A DNA stretch of 64,000 nucleotides from positions 118,574,318 to 118,638,317 of the forward strand of contig NC_053041.3 of the NCBI RefSeq assembly GCF_002575655.3, given 5' to 3'. Of this stretch, positions 11,568 to 23,110 are shown piece by piece. The translations under genes and the position numbers were made by a program. The notes under the pieces were generated by a model that worked only from the letters and a program-made list of their open reading frames with translations, had not been told where the DNA came from and ran no database searches. How positions within the stretch are numbered: position 1 is the first letter of the stretch; each line of letters starts with the position of its first letter. Source of the stretch: Aegilops tauschii subsp. strangulata (lineage: Eukaryota > Streptophyta > Magnoliopsida > Poales > Poaceae).

Positions 11568-11910
11568 CATTAGGCCCGTAAGCCTGCATTTGAGAGGAGC
11601 TCGAGAGGGCAGCAGCAGTGGGGCTTATAAACCACTCCGAGCCCCTCTCAACTAGCGAGGTGGGACTAAACTTTTGGCCGCGGGCAGCGCAAGGCCTTTG
11701 GTCCCGGCTGGTGGCACCAACCGGGACCAATGCCCCCCCTTTAGTCCCGGTTGGTGCCACCAACCGGGACCAAAGGCCGCCGCTTCCCGCCCTTTGGGCT
11801 GCTGAAAAGAGGCCTTTGGTCCCGGTTGGTGGCACCAACCGGGACTAATGCCCACCTTTAGTCCCGGTTGGTGCCACGAACCGGGACTAAAGGTTTTGCT
11901 ATATAAGTCC
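11568..11910. promoter_or_regulatory. Internal subterminal-repeat block with outward TATA boxes (block B)
   Basis: The left part (11568-11672) repeats the left arm of block A (AGGCCCGTAAGCCTGC, GAGGAGCTCGA, GCGAGGTGGGACTAAAC), with a minus-strand-facing CTTATAAA at about 11622. The core (11698-11890) contains several CCCGGTTGGTGGCACCAACC palindromic units. On the right, CTATATAAG at 11899-11907 faces the TNP1/ULP1 gene and is followed by a GC-rich leader. I take it as the promoter of that gene. Confidence 0.6.
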
Positions 11911-12677
11911 ACACTTAGGAAATTTTCGACATACCTCGCCAGTTGCCCCCGACGCCGCCAGGCTGACCGTGCTCGCCGTCGCCGCCCGCTCCTCATCGCC
12001 ATCGCCCCGTGCCCTTGCCTCAACGGGTCGCCGCCCGGTGCTCGTCGCCGTCGCCCTGCCCCCACGCGCCGCCCCGCCTCGTGCTCCCCTGCTCGCGCGC
12101 GCCGCCTCGGAGCCCCGAGCCCCCCTGCCCGGCCCGCGCGTGCTCGCCGGCGCCCTCGCCGCCCCCGCCCCGTCCCGGCCCCGTGCGCCGGCGCCCTCGC
12201 CGCCCCCGCCCCCGCCGTCGCCATCGTCCTAGCCGCCCCCGCTGTGAGAGCCGCCGCCCCGGCTCTATTTTTTTATTTTTATTAGTTTAATTTTTTGTTC
12301 ATATGTGATGTATATGTGTATGTGGCTATAATGTATATGTGAACAAAAAAAAATTTGTTTGTATGTAGATGTTCAAAATGTATGAATATATATGTCAAAA
12401 ATGTTTTTTTGTTCATAGAAAGTTTTTTGTTCATATATAGAAAGTTTTTATATATGACAATGGATATATATTCGATATATATGAGAAATGATGATCCACA
12501 TGGAAAAGTTTTATATATGCAAAAGTTACAATTTTAGAAAAGTTTTATATATCTAGCTAGGAAGGGAAGAAGAAGAAAAAGAAGGATAGGAAAGAAGAAA
12601 ATAAGAAGAGGAAAGAAAGAAGAAGAGGAGAGGAAGAAGAGGAGATATAAATAAGAAGAGGAAAAAAGAAGAAAAAG

Positions 12678-12773
12678 AAGAGGAGAAGAAGAAAGGAATA
12701 GAGGAGAAGAAGAAAAAATAGAATATTTTCTATTTTTTCTTCTTCTCCTCTATTCCTTTCTTCTTCTCCTCTT
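12678..12773. repeat. 46-bp perfect palindrome in a purine/pyrimidine tract
   Basis: Arms 12678-12723 and 12728-12773 are exact inverted complements separated by four bases. The arms are almost pure A/G on the left and C/T on the right. Looser complementarity continues outward to roughly 12550 and 12850. On either strand this would form a 46-bp hairpin. Confidence 0.9.
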
Positions 12774-12869
12774 TTTTTTTTCTTCTTTTTTTCTTCAATC
12801 CTCTCCTCTATTCCTTTCTTCTTCTCTCCTCTTTTTATTTCTTCTTCGTTTTCTTATGTTTTACCGGGT

Positions 12870-13385
12870 CTGTCGTCGTCGATATATACCCCTCCCGATA
12901 ACTTCAACACGAGGGGGGATAACTTCAACACGAGGGGGGGTCTATATACCCTCTCCCCGATAACATTATTTTCCCGTGTATATATGTCGTCGTTGTCGAT
13001 ATAACCCCCTCCTGATAACTTCAACACGTGTGGGGGGGGTCGATATACCCCCTCCCCGATAACATTATTTTCCCATGTATGTACGTTGTCGTTGTCGATA
13101 TTACCCCCTCCCGATAACTTCAACATGAGGGGGGATAACTTCAACACGAGGGGGGGTCGATATACCCCCTCCTCGATAACATTATTTTCCCGTGTATGTA
13201 TGTCGTCGTTGTCGATATAAAACCCCCTCCCGATAACTTCAACACGTGGGGGGGGGTCGATATATACCCCCTCCCCGATAACATTATTTTCCCGTGTATG
13301 TATGTCGTCGTTGTCGATATATATAACTCCCTCCCAGATAACTTTGACATGATGGACGGTCGATATGTATACCCCCTCTCGACCA
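12870..13385. repeat. Minisatellite with alternating ~100/~117-bp units
   Basis: The anchor CATTATTTTCCCGTGTATRT, followed by GTCGTYGTYGATAT, recurs with CCC at about 12973, 13072, 13189 and 13291, giving spacings of 99, 117 and 102. The longer unit carries an extra GGGGATAACTTCAACACGAG, so the array looks like a dimeric higher-order repeat. It is intronic. Confidence 0.85.
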
Positions 13386-13626
13386 TGATAACTTATACCA
13401 CGGGAGCACCCCCCGGCCCTCTCGCTCGACCAAAACTCTCGAGGACACCCAAACCCTAGAAAAAAAACGATGTCGGTCTCCTACCCCCTCCCGCCGCGCC
13501 CCTACCCTTGAAGCGTTGCCTAGGCCACCCCAAACCCGGAATAAGCTAGGTCTACGTTTGCACTAATATATCCACCTGTTGTCATGTTTGTGTAATAATT
13601 GCCATGTTGTAATATTTGCAGAAACA

Positions 13627-16600
13627 ATGGAGCACAGACGAGATGAGCAAGCAGAAGAGGTGTTGGGGGACATAATCTTAGCCGGAGGTGATATCTTGTC
13701 GTATCTTAACGACAATGATGGTCTGGAAGAACAGGGTGAAGAAGCAGGCTGCGGTGATCGAAGAGTGGAGGAGGAAAGACATGATTATGATGGCTCCGGT
13801 GACCCAATGCTGGTGCAAGAAGGAGCCCGTGGTGACGGCTCCGGTGACTGAACAGAGTCCGGCCAGGTAAATATATTAGTTAAGCCTGTGCTGACTAGCT
13901 AATTGATGCATTCATTGTTTTGGTATGTACACATATTAATTAACACTCGTCTTTCTTCTTTTTTCTAGCCCTCCGGATTGAGCACAACTGCGGTAAAGAG
14001 ACGAGGCCCGAAGAGAAAGTTGCGCTCGGATGAAAGGTTTGAGATCACAGCAATCGCGCACGACGGCCAACCGATTGAACCCCTCCGGACAAAGGATGCT
14101 TTTGCTGCTCAGTGCGGGGTTCTAGTTAGGGGCAAGATTCCGATCAGCATCCACCAATGGTATAAGCCTAAGAAGGAAGACCCTGAGGTGTCTTATGTCA
14201 ATGATATGCAGAAAGATGATCTTTGGACTGAGCTGAAGGCAAATTTCACCCTACCGCCAGAGGAGGATCCGGAGAAGCCAGTTAAAGAGCAATTAATCAA
14301 GTCTCATGCTCTTAAGAAGATGGCAGACCTATTCAGGAGGTGGAAGAATGAGCTGAAAACGTTTGTCGACAAAGAGACACCTGAATTCATCGGCCGGTAT
14401 GAGAAGATCAGAGATCACTGGCCCGCATTTGTGGCCCACAAGACATCGGAAAAGAGTAAGAAGATGTCAGCGACAAACAAGATGAATGCTGCGAAGAAGA
14501 AGCTTCACCATCGCATGGGTCAGGTGGCTACCTCAAAGCCCGGCCTAAGTGGGCCAAGTCTGAGAGGGATCTGCTTGATAAAGGGATCGAACCACAGACA
14601 ATGAACTGGCCAGACCGTTGCCGGACTTGGTTCTTCGGGGCTGGCGGAACCTTAGACCCTGTATCAGGGAGGTGTCATTGGACGGACGAGCAACTTGCAA
14701 TACCCGTCAAGAAGATTCAGCACTATATCGATGCAGCGCAACAAGGGACGTTCGTTCCAGACAAAGAGAACGACGAGCTCACAATGGCCCTCGGGAATCC
14801 TGAGCACCCTGGACGGACACGAGGCACGCCAGGCTCTGTTCCGTGGAAGGCTGGTTTTCCGGACGCGGGCGGTTACAAAACCCAGGAGAGGAGGAAAAAA
14901 GTGGAGCAGATCCAAATTCAGCGTCTGCACGAAAGGGTTCAAGTGCTAGAGGAACGAGACAGCAATAGAGATGCCGAAACTGCCCCCGAAGCTACACCGC
15001 CATCTCAGCGTAGAAGCAGCGTGGCTTCCACCGAGCTGCCTCAGCTGGAGCATGCGGCTACTCCTAGCTACCCCGTGGATGCTATCACGGAGTCTCAACA
15101 TTGCCACCTTATGGCGGAATGGCAGAACTTGAAAGTCAAGGCGGCTGTTGGCTCTTTTTTACCTACTGAACCCGGCGCAACCTACCACTGCCGGCCGATT
15201 CCTGAAGGATATGCTAGGGTGATGGTGGATGAAATAACGGAGGGATTTGAGGACCTCCAGCTTGACCACCCTACCGGTGAAGGGGAGACTCGGCTGGGTT
15301 TAGCTCTGAAGACTCCATGCCTATGGCGGAAGGAGCTCATCAAGCTTCCGAACTGGACGGCTCCGGCGAGTAAGGGCACTCCGCCTCCTCCTCCGGCGAG
15401 TGATCAGGGCACTCAGCCTCCTTCTCCGGCGCGTGGCGGCACTCCGCCTCCTTCTCCGCCAGCGCCGGCGCGCCAGGGTAGCCAGCCTCCTCCTTCTCCG
15501 CCTCGTCAGCAAGGGCGGAAGAGACCCGCCGCCGCTGCGGCTGCTCCGGCGCGTCGTAGTCCTTCTCCGCCTCGTAAGCAAGGAAAGAAGACAACTGCAG
15601 CCGCTCCGTCTGCTCTGCCGGCGTCTAGCAGTACAGCTGCGAGAGGCGGGAGGCAATACAGATTCGGTCCTTCTCTGAAGACTCCAGAGAAGTTACCATA
15701 TGAGAGGACCGAGGAGGAGAACGCGAAGATCGTGCGAGCCCAAGTGAAGAACTTCTTTGAAGGGGACAAAGCAAAGAAACATCCACCTCCGGAGGAGAAG
15801 GTAGATCCGGTGAAAGCAAAGTGCACTCTGGCTGCCCTGACAAAAACCACCAAAGTCTCCGCCAAAAGGCAACTATGAGCGCGTTCTTGCAAAGGCATAT
15901 GCCGAAGCGGAGCGGTCGGGAAGTACTGTCAGTGATAAAAGGATGAAAGAACGACGAGCTGGGAAAAAAATTGCCCAGCTCGGCGAACAAGAGAACCAAT
16001 CGTGCCCCCCGCTCAAGGTGTCAAAAGACATCATCGCTAATGATCCGGGTATGGTGCCCGGTTATACCGATCTTGGAGATTACCTGCCCGACGATGTACA
16101 TTATGAAATCATGGAGGTGGACGAACACAAATACCATTACAGGAAGCCTCTCGTCAAAGATGTCAAATCTCTAAGCACGATGATGCGAAGATTACATGAT
16201 TGGTACATGAAAACCTGCAGAGAGTCTGATGGGATGAGTACTTTAACGCTGAGAGTTAAACCGGAGCATGACCTCGTTGGAATTGAACTGCTGAATGTTC
16301 CATTTGAGGATTTCTTCCAGTTTTACAATCTAATGTCCCTCGATAAAACAACGATCACTTGCTACTGTCTGTAAGTAGTACTACTTCTGTCATTAAGTCT
16401 CTCTATATAGGTCAGCTCTTTCATTGCATGTATTTATACTTATCCTCACTATATTATGCAGATTGAAGATCGCCGAATTGAAGAAAAGACAAATCGGTGA
16501 TATTGGGTTCATTAACACAAATCTCATAGATGCAACTCAGGTTAAATTTCATGCCAAAGAAGCCGAGGCCAACTTGCTACAATCGTTGGTAATAAATCAA

Positions 16601-17443
16601 ATCAAAGATATAATACTCTTTCCTTACAACTTCAAGTGAGTGTTACTGTCTTCTGCATATTCGGTTTCCCTTTATTAGTCCAGGTTATGGTAATGTAATT
16701 GATGACTTATGCATGCATGCGCAGCTTCCACTATATTCTCCTAGAGATTAAGCTTGAGCCGGGAGTAGTAACCGTCTTAGACTGGAGACGAAAAGATCCC
16801 CAGGACTATGCGAACATGACTCAAATGCTCCAGAAGTAAGTTAAATCGATCATTATCCACCATATCAGCAACTTTGTTCATTTCCTGATATCAAGTAATT
16901 GTTTTCTTTGTCTGGCAGGGTTTGGAGAAAATTCACCTCAAAAGCCCCGGGACTGCCGAACCAGCTGCAATTTAGACACCCGAAAGTAAGTACTATAGTA
17001 GCATGTTCCGCGCATATCCTAGTGATTCAAGCGCTAGTTTGATCAATACCATTTAGCATGCTTGCTTATCAGTTTGATTGACCTCTATTTCTTGTAAAGT
17101 GGTTGTGGCAGCAACCCGGGAATAATTACTGTGGATACTACATTTGCGAGTCCATCCGCTACCATACCTGTGAGCGGGGCTACACTGAAGAACAATATGA
17201 AGTGCGTAAGCAATAATATTCACAATTTTATTTTATTAACATCATTTGTGTTGAGTTTCATTTATTCATATATATATGTATTGACCCCCTTCTTCAAATT
17301 AGATTTTTCGGAAGCGGGATCAACTCCTAGCAAAAGATCGTATGCTAGGAATTCAAGAGGAATTGGCGGCATTCTTCCTTGACCACGTGATCGCTGAAAA
17401 CGGAGAATACTATGTGGACCCTGTGTTCCTACAATATAATTAG
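13627..17443 (+). pseudogene. TNP1-like / ULP1-protease fusion gene of CACTA-1, seven coding exons
   Basis: My exon model is 13627-13866, 13969-16370, 16462-16635, 16725-16835, 16919-16985, 17100-17201 and 17303-17443 (TAG). All introns are GT...AG and phases agree. Exon 1 is acidic. Exon 2 opens with RRGPKRKLRSDERFEIT and carries an En/Spm-type transposase region ending near HHRMG, then a coiled coil and a proline-rich linker (PPPPASDQGTQPPSPARGG). The C-terminal exons match a C48/ULP1 peptidase with presumed catalytic residues present: His in FHYILLEI, Asp in VTVLDW, Gln and Cys in WQQPGNNYCGYYICE. Lesions are TGA at 13849, a probable one-base loss near 14519, and a probable one-base gain near 15849. 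The TNP1 part should bind subterminal repeats; the ULP1 part may cleave SUMO-like conjugates. The lesions make a full product unlikely. Confidence 0.85.
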
Positions 17444-17814
17444 GAGATTGTATTGTAAGAGATAATTATTGTATATATGTAGCCCGTAGTGTCGGATAGA
17501 TATACGAGAACTTGTTGTTCGACCAATATCTCGGAGAAGGAGAGGTGGTCGATATCACTTCTCTCTGTATGCATATATATATATGTTCATGACGATCTTC
17601 TGTTTCCTTCATTTGATTACTAGCTAGTGTGTCTACTCCTCTCCATACGTATATAGTACGTAGCGTCGACAAAGCACGGAGATAAGAGAGGACACTTCTC
17701 TCTATTAATTAGCTAGCTAACACAATATATGAAACACCTAAATTAACCCCCCAAAACCCCTAAACCACCCCCTTTAAAAAAAACAAAAACCTCAGCTCCT
17801 GCCAGGTGCTGACG
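17444..17814 (+). other. 3' untranslated and spacer region of CACTA-1
   Basis: AT-rich with a short TA repeat near 17574-17584 and no ORF of interest. It lies between the ULP1 stop codon and the right subterminal repeats. Confidence 0.5.
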
Positions 17815-18033
17815 CGTGGATGCCTATTGGTCCCGGTTGGTGGCACCAACCGGGACCAAAGGCCCTCCTGCCTGGGCTCCCCGCACCGTCCACGTGGACG
17901 GCCTTTAGTCCCGGTTCTTGTAAGAACCGGGACTAAAGGGCTAGGGCATTAGTAACGACCCTTTAGTCCCGGTTCCAGAACCGGGACTAAAGGCCCTTAT
18001 GAACCGGGGTAAAAGCCCCTTTTCCTACTAGTG
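17815..18033 (-). repeat. CACTA-1 right subterminal repeats and terminal inverted repeat
   Basis: CCCGGTTGGTGGCACCAACC (about 17833) and further CCCGGTTCTTG/AAGAACCGGGAC and CCCGGTTCCAGAACCGGGA units run to the tip TTTCCTACTAGTG. They mirror the left end in content and opposite orientation. Confidence 0.9.
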
Positions 18034-18036
18034 GTG

Positions 18037-21000
18037 GTTGGCCCCATTGGATGATCTTGCCCTCATAATGTAGTATTGAAACTGAAAATAATATGCAGCT
18101 ATTAGGCATTGTTCAAGACAAAGGATAATTACACTGATAATTATTTAGTTAGGCCTCACACTAGCAAAACATGCCTGTGCGTTGCTACGGGAGAGAAAAA
18201 ACATCACACATATACCAAGCTCTATCACTTGCGCCTTCGCATGGCAATCAAACATCCTCAGCGCCCATTCACGGGACCCCAAAACAATCATGCACTGCCA
18301 CGGCGCCGCCGGTGACATTGGCGGCGAGTCGAGGGAGCGCCGAGCAGGCATGACACGACTGCCACGAGCTCCTTGGTCGCCTTCCCTAAAAAGTTCAACA
18401 TAATAATAGAGGGAATTTGGCTTGAAATAAAATAAATTGCACTTGAACACTTGGTTGCAGCAGCAGAGATGATTTAAACTTTCAAGAATTATAACCCATC
18501 AACTCTGTTGTTGTTCAAACTTAGGACATTGCATTTGCATTACATGTAGAATGGTAACACGTACAAGCATGACCCGTATTTTGTTTGTGCTATTCAAATG
18601 ACTAACGATAATTCATAATCGTTGGTTTTCTCCTCATTCCCATACAGTAAGGACACATGTACACGTATGGCCTATGTGTTGTTGCTAGTAAAAATAACTG
18701 GCAACCCTTCATAAACACAATTTTCTCTCCTCATTCTACAAAAAAAGTACTCCTAACTAAACAATAAATTGTCTTATTTCAAATATACAAAATGCATTAC
18801 AAAATAAGGAGCAAATCCATGAAACAGGAATAATAAATAATTCTGACACAAATCCAAAAAAATAAGGTCAGGGTAATAGCTTCAATATGATTAGATAGAC
18901 TTGCAAGAAAATGTAGACTTACCTATTAAGCGACACTCCTGATGTTTAAGCTCGTATTTATCTAGTGAATAACAATGGAACTTTGATGGACAATAATACC
19001 GATACACTGCACTTCATTCACCTGAATTGACATTTTTAGCCTGGTCTAGACATAATTGGGACAAACAATGGCAGCTTTTTGCATTAAGCACAATTCCATA
19101 GCAGGGCCACCATAATTCCCATGTAGCTCAGTATTACATTGTGGATGCAAAGGTGGACCGACTTTATCTCTTCTTCTGCATCAACTTGTTTGATATTCAA
19201 TCTCTTTGAGCAATTCAAAGATACTCTGTAATTATAAATCTAACATGTCAGACTTGACACACAGAGGTGTTGAGCTTTATAAAACATAATTAAGGTAGAG
19301 AATGGTAGAGAAGCAACCTTATGGTTCATTCTTAGTTTTATCATCATGCTGAGTGTGTGAGAATTCTAGTGGTCCAGAGACAAAAATCCTATTACGAGTG
19401 GTCAGCTCTTATCTATCTTGACTACCAGTAGAACCCGAGCCATGGCACGGGCGCAAGAGGAGGATCTGCCCGCGATGACGACCATGTGGCAGCGCTTACC
19501 TCCCCGTAGCTCACGGCATGGAGAAGGGCCACAGCCCCAGTGCACGCACGTAGGTGTTGGGTTAAGGCCAGAGGGAGGAGGGGGGCTGCAAGGGGAAGGG
19601 ATCTCGATTTTTTCATCTAAACATGGGTTCATGATGTAGAAGGGTCTGGGTGGTACCCGTGTTTTGAATTTCGGCCATCTCGGTCTGGAGCGAAAAGTAC
19701 ATTATGCCAAAAAAATTGATTATGGTCAGATTTGAACCGTAATTTTTGAAAATGGCTGAAATTCTAACACGCCACACCTCCTACTAAAAGAACACATTGT
19801 AAAGGTCTAAATATTAGGTTGCGGCGATGTGGTAGAGATAAAAGACCAAGCAAGCAATCAGAGGTCATCTCCAGACTCCAGGCCAGCTAGCTTCACAATG
19901 ATCTTTGTCGGAATTATCTTCTATCTCCCCCATCCATCCATCCATCCATCCATTCTTGTTGCCGCACTGTTTACAACGCCCATGAGCAACTCAGCCTGGA
20001 TCCAAGAAGGTAGACTCGGGCTGTACCCAACATCTGCACGTCCTCCCAAGTCCTTCTCCCGTACCCAACCTCTGCACCTCCTCGCCAGTCCTATAGAGCC
20101 CGAGCTCTGATTTTCACATGCCAGGTAGAGCCTGAGGTCTGAGCTCTGATTTTCACATGCCAGGTAGAGCCCTATTCAAGGGCATAAAAAGTTCCTCTAA
20201 CTACCTAAGTTTCTCTTATATGTTTGTCCATAACAACATTGACTTAAACAACATTGTATTGTCCCTTATGAATCTAAACTAAGCAAACTAACATGGGATT
20301 TTTAACCTGACCTACAAATAAGAGTTTAGCACAGTATTTTGCAGACCTTTAACTTGCACACCATCCATATAAAGTGTAAGATTACTACAGCCAGCTTAAC
20401 TACAACTTAACTACAATACTCAGTGATGGCATACATGACAAACAAAATACCGTGTAGGAAACACTATCCATCCCAATCATTTGGATGTAGAAGAATTGCT
20501 ATTATACCTTGCTAATTCAGTAATAAATACGAAAGAGAAGCAAAGTGAACCCAAATGGAACCCCATCCTGACCAAGTGTGAGAAGCATTCACTTCCCATC
20601 CCACAAATGTATCTACAATCTCATAACAAGCATCAATTAAGCATCCAGAAGTAGTCCTAAACCCAAAGAAGAAAATAAGAAGCTATACCTAAATAATTAC
20701 CAAAAATAGCATTTATAGTGTGTAAAACTATGAATCATTATCTAACCTCAGACCATCTCCATGCCCTCTCTCGGGAGACTGCCGCCATAGTGTGCAACCA
20801 CCTTTCAGAAAATCAGCAAATGGCAGTCACTTTATGAATGTTACTCTTTGTAAATTAAAACCGGGCAGATCATGCTATTTGTCAATAGGTACAGTACAAA
20901 TCTTGTTCATGCTAACAACATCTTCTATTAGAAGCTTACAATCACAATTCTTGTTAATGAACAATATACTTCCAGTTCCATGGGCAGTACACAAACAAAT

Positions 21001-22046
21001 GAAAATTACATAGGAGGAGGAACATGAGAGAGAGAGGGAGCAGGAGGAAGAAGGAGCTCACGAGGAAAGACACAGCTATGTGCGGACTAGAGGGGGAAGG
21101 ATTGGACAAAAATGCCATACCTGCTCCATGGTGCCGCTGTTTCCATGAGCCACCGTGGATGTGGGCAGGCCAGATCCCGTTCATGCTTCCATGGAGGAGC
21201 TCTACACCAGTAAGAAGCTAATCCCAAGACCACACCCCCCTCCTCCTCACGCGTCGCCACCTGCTGCGACGCATCGGCCGGCCACGACCTTTGTCGCGCC
21301 ACCATGACCACAGTCTCCTCCTCCTCACGCATCCGCCCCTCCCTCTTCTCACACCCTGCGACCCCGCGCTTTGGCGCCGACAACTGATGGTCGCGCCACC
21401 GCCCGCCAGCCGACCACGAGCACGATCTCCGTCACGTCGCCATCACCGGAGACAAACAGGGCCAGGAGAACCGGGGGAGTGGAGGGGAGAGGAGCCGGCG
21501 GCGGAGAGCGGCGATGGCGAGGGGAGAGGAGCGCCGGCGGAGAGGCAAGCTCGACGGGTGGTCGATGGCCACGGGAGGAGAGGAGGCAGGGTGGCGGCGG
21601 GAGGGGTGGGAGGAAGAGAGAGGCGAGGTGGGAGGAACGGGAGGAGGTGGGCGACGCGAGCGACGGCTGGGGTTTCACCACAAGAGCCACCCCGTTTTAT
21701 ACGTCCTCGTGTGAAATGACGAGAATGCCCTCGGCGGCCACCCAATTTTACAGGCGGTGGCACGCTGGAGTGCACACTATTCATTACTATTCATTGTAGC
21801 AGTAACTTTTTTGATCCAACGGTCAAGGTCTTCCAGGAGCGAGATCCGACGGTCGAAACCGCATCAAAAAAACGATCCGACGGCCGAGAGTCGCTGAGCT
21901 ATGAGAACGCTCATGTTCTCCCTAGATACTTATTCCTGGATGCTCATTTTCTCTTTGGTACGCAACCCCAAATCTGTTGATACTTGGGTCGTAACCACAT
22001 CTGACCTCTAGATCAAGTAGCTTAGTAACGACCGGTTAAAAACATA
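18037..22046. other. Non-coding flank right of CACTA-1
   Basis: No gene is supported over about 4 kb. Noted structures: a (CCAT)n run at 19929-19953; a tandem duplication of about 31 bases (GAGCTCTGATTTTCACATGC...) at 20102-20132 and 20141-20171; a GC-rich, purine-biased stretch at 21230-21690 without a convincing frame; and a small GAGAAC/GTTCTC hairpin followed by CTAG at 21903-21925, reminiscent of a Helitron 3' tip but with the wrong flanking base. Confidence 0.5.
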
Positions 22047-22048
22047 TA

Positions 22049-22304
22049 CTTCCTTCGTTTTTATTTACTCTGCACATTAGATTTGATTGAAGTCAAACTT
22101 CGTAAAGTTTGAGCAAGTTTATAAAAAACAATATAAATATTACCAAAATAAATCTATATGATGTGAAAGTACATTCAATAATTAATCTAATGGTATTGCT
22201 TCATTATTGTATATGTTAATATCTTTGTTAAGAAACTTTATCAAAATTTACAAAGCTTGACTTTGACCAAAGCTAATACATGGACTAAATAAAAACGGAG
22301 TGAG
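22049..22304. mobile_element. Stowaway-type MITE, 256 bp
   Basis: The left end CTTCCTTCGTTTTTATTTACT is complementary to the right end (GACTAAATAAAAACGGAGTG). TA flanks both sides (22047-22048 and 22305-22306). Subterminal AGTCAAACTT... pairs with AAGCTTGACTTTGACCAAAG. There is no coding capacity. Confidence 0.85.
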
Positions 22305-22334
22305 TACATGAATAATGATCGTACTCCAGCTACA

Positions 22335-23110
22335 AACACAGAATGCTACCATCGCAGACACATCACCCACGAATTAGTGCTACTATGGCCACAAACTCTG
22401 CATCACACACTATGTGGTTAAGGGCATCGCACACGTAGTACAGAACCGCCACCTTGCGATGGTGTATGACAGTGGAGGTCAATCGCACATGATAGAGGAT
22501 AACCATGTGCGGTAGGGTTCTAGGATACGAACAATTTGATAGAAACAATCGTGTGCAATACTCAAACCTATCCCACACATGATTCCTGTGGTAAGTGTAT
22601 GTGTTACATCCAAAATCACAAATCATTCGTCCGTTGAGATCATGTGGGATGATAGATATATTGCATGTGCTATACTGTGGTGCAACATTTGCGATTCACC
22701 CAACATCGAAGACATTTCTCTTCCTAAGAACATCTACGATAAGTATCATATCACACACACTATACTCTTGTGTGCCATTTGTGATGCGGCGCACATCACA
22801 GAGGTTTAGTAACATCAAAATGTGTGTGGTGTTATACTTTTTTTATGAGGGAATGTGCGGGTGCTATATTTATCACACATGTTTTCTCTGAGCAAAGTGT
22901 GTGCGATAAGGAAGCATATCATACATGCCCTTCAATAGCAACTTTTTCATGTGTCTATCATTACACATGTTTGGCAACAACGAAACATGTGAGTTGTAGG
23001 GCTTCATCACACAGGTTTGTCGACAACAAAACATGTGTTGTAGGGATTCATCGCACACTGTTTTCTTGGTGAGACCGTGTGCAACGTGATGACTTGCACA
23101 ACTAAATTTT
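22335..23110. repeat. Orphan CACTA-like subterminal repeat block
   Basis: Copies of ATCGCACAC and its complement GTGTGCGAT, and of ACACATG/CATGTGT variants, recur in both orientations (near 22429, 22482, 22547, 22896, 22964, 23032, 23050). Dense short repeats of mixed orientation are typical of the ends of large CACTA elements. I find no CACTA tip or transposase here, so this would be a truncated remnant. The repeat unit differs from those of CACTA-1 and CACTA-2. Confidence 0.4.

Larger units (their letters stand above)
11908..13621 (+). other. GC-rich leader exon and large first intron of the CACTA-1 TNP1/ULP1 gene
   Basis: About 11930-12243 is C-rich and codes nothing stable in any frame, as expected of an untranslated leader. 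A CT|GTGAGAG donor at 12244 and a TTTGCAG acceptor ending at 13621 frame a 1.4-kb intron. That intron holds the purine/pyrimidine palindrome and the minisatellite listed separately. The splice choice is inferred from consensus and from the ATG that follows the acceptor. Confidence 0.5.
5708..18033 (+). mobile_element. CACTA-1: complete CACTA (En/Spm) DNA transposon, 12,326 bp
   Basis: The left end reads CACTAGTAGAAAA and the right end reads TTTCCTACTAGTG, an inverted terminal repeat with the diagnostic CACTA tip. The three bases outside are GTG on both sides (5705-5707 and 18034-18036), the standard CACTA target duplication. Inside lie, on the plus strand, a small spliced ORF, TNP2, a MIR-like hairpin and a multi-exon TNP1/ULP1 gene. 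Motifs of the CCCGGTT...AACCGGG type are clustered at both ends and in two internal blocks. Matching ends and an intact target duplication indicate that the element moved as a unit. I do not assign a named family. Confidence 0.95.

Noticed and set aside
11969..12290. Open frames in the C-rich stretch upstream of the CACTA-1 second gene
   Set aside because: All frames on both strands stay open because of GC bias; composition is Pro/Arg/Ala only. Better explained as an untranslated leader.
15321..15656. Minus-strand Arg-rich frames opposite the CACTA-1 second gene
   Set aside because: They are shadows of the proline-rich linker on the plus strand.
18153..18190. TCACACTAGCAAAACATGCC followed by a GC palindrome as a Helitron 5' end; similar motifs near 3488 and 19418
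   Set aside because: None is preceded by A, and matching 3' ends were not found. Kept only as a note in the flank descriptions.
21291..21799. GC-rich open frames in both strands
   Set aside because: Low-complexity Arg/Gly/Pro composition with no domain and no splice support.
21903..21925. GAGAAC...GTTCTC hairpin followed by CTAG as a Helitron 3' end
   Set aside because: The base after CTAG is A, not the expected T, and no convincing 5' TC start preceded by A could be paired with it.
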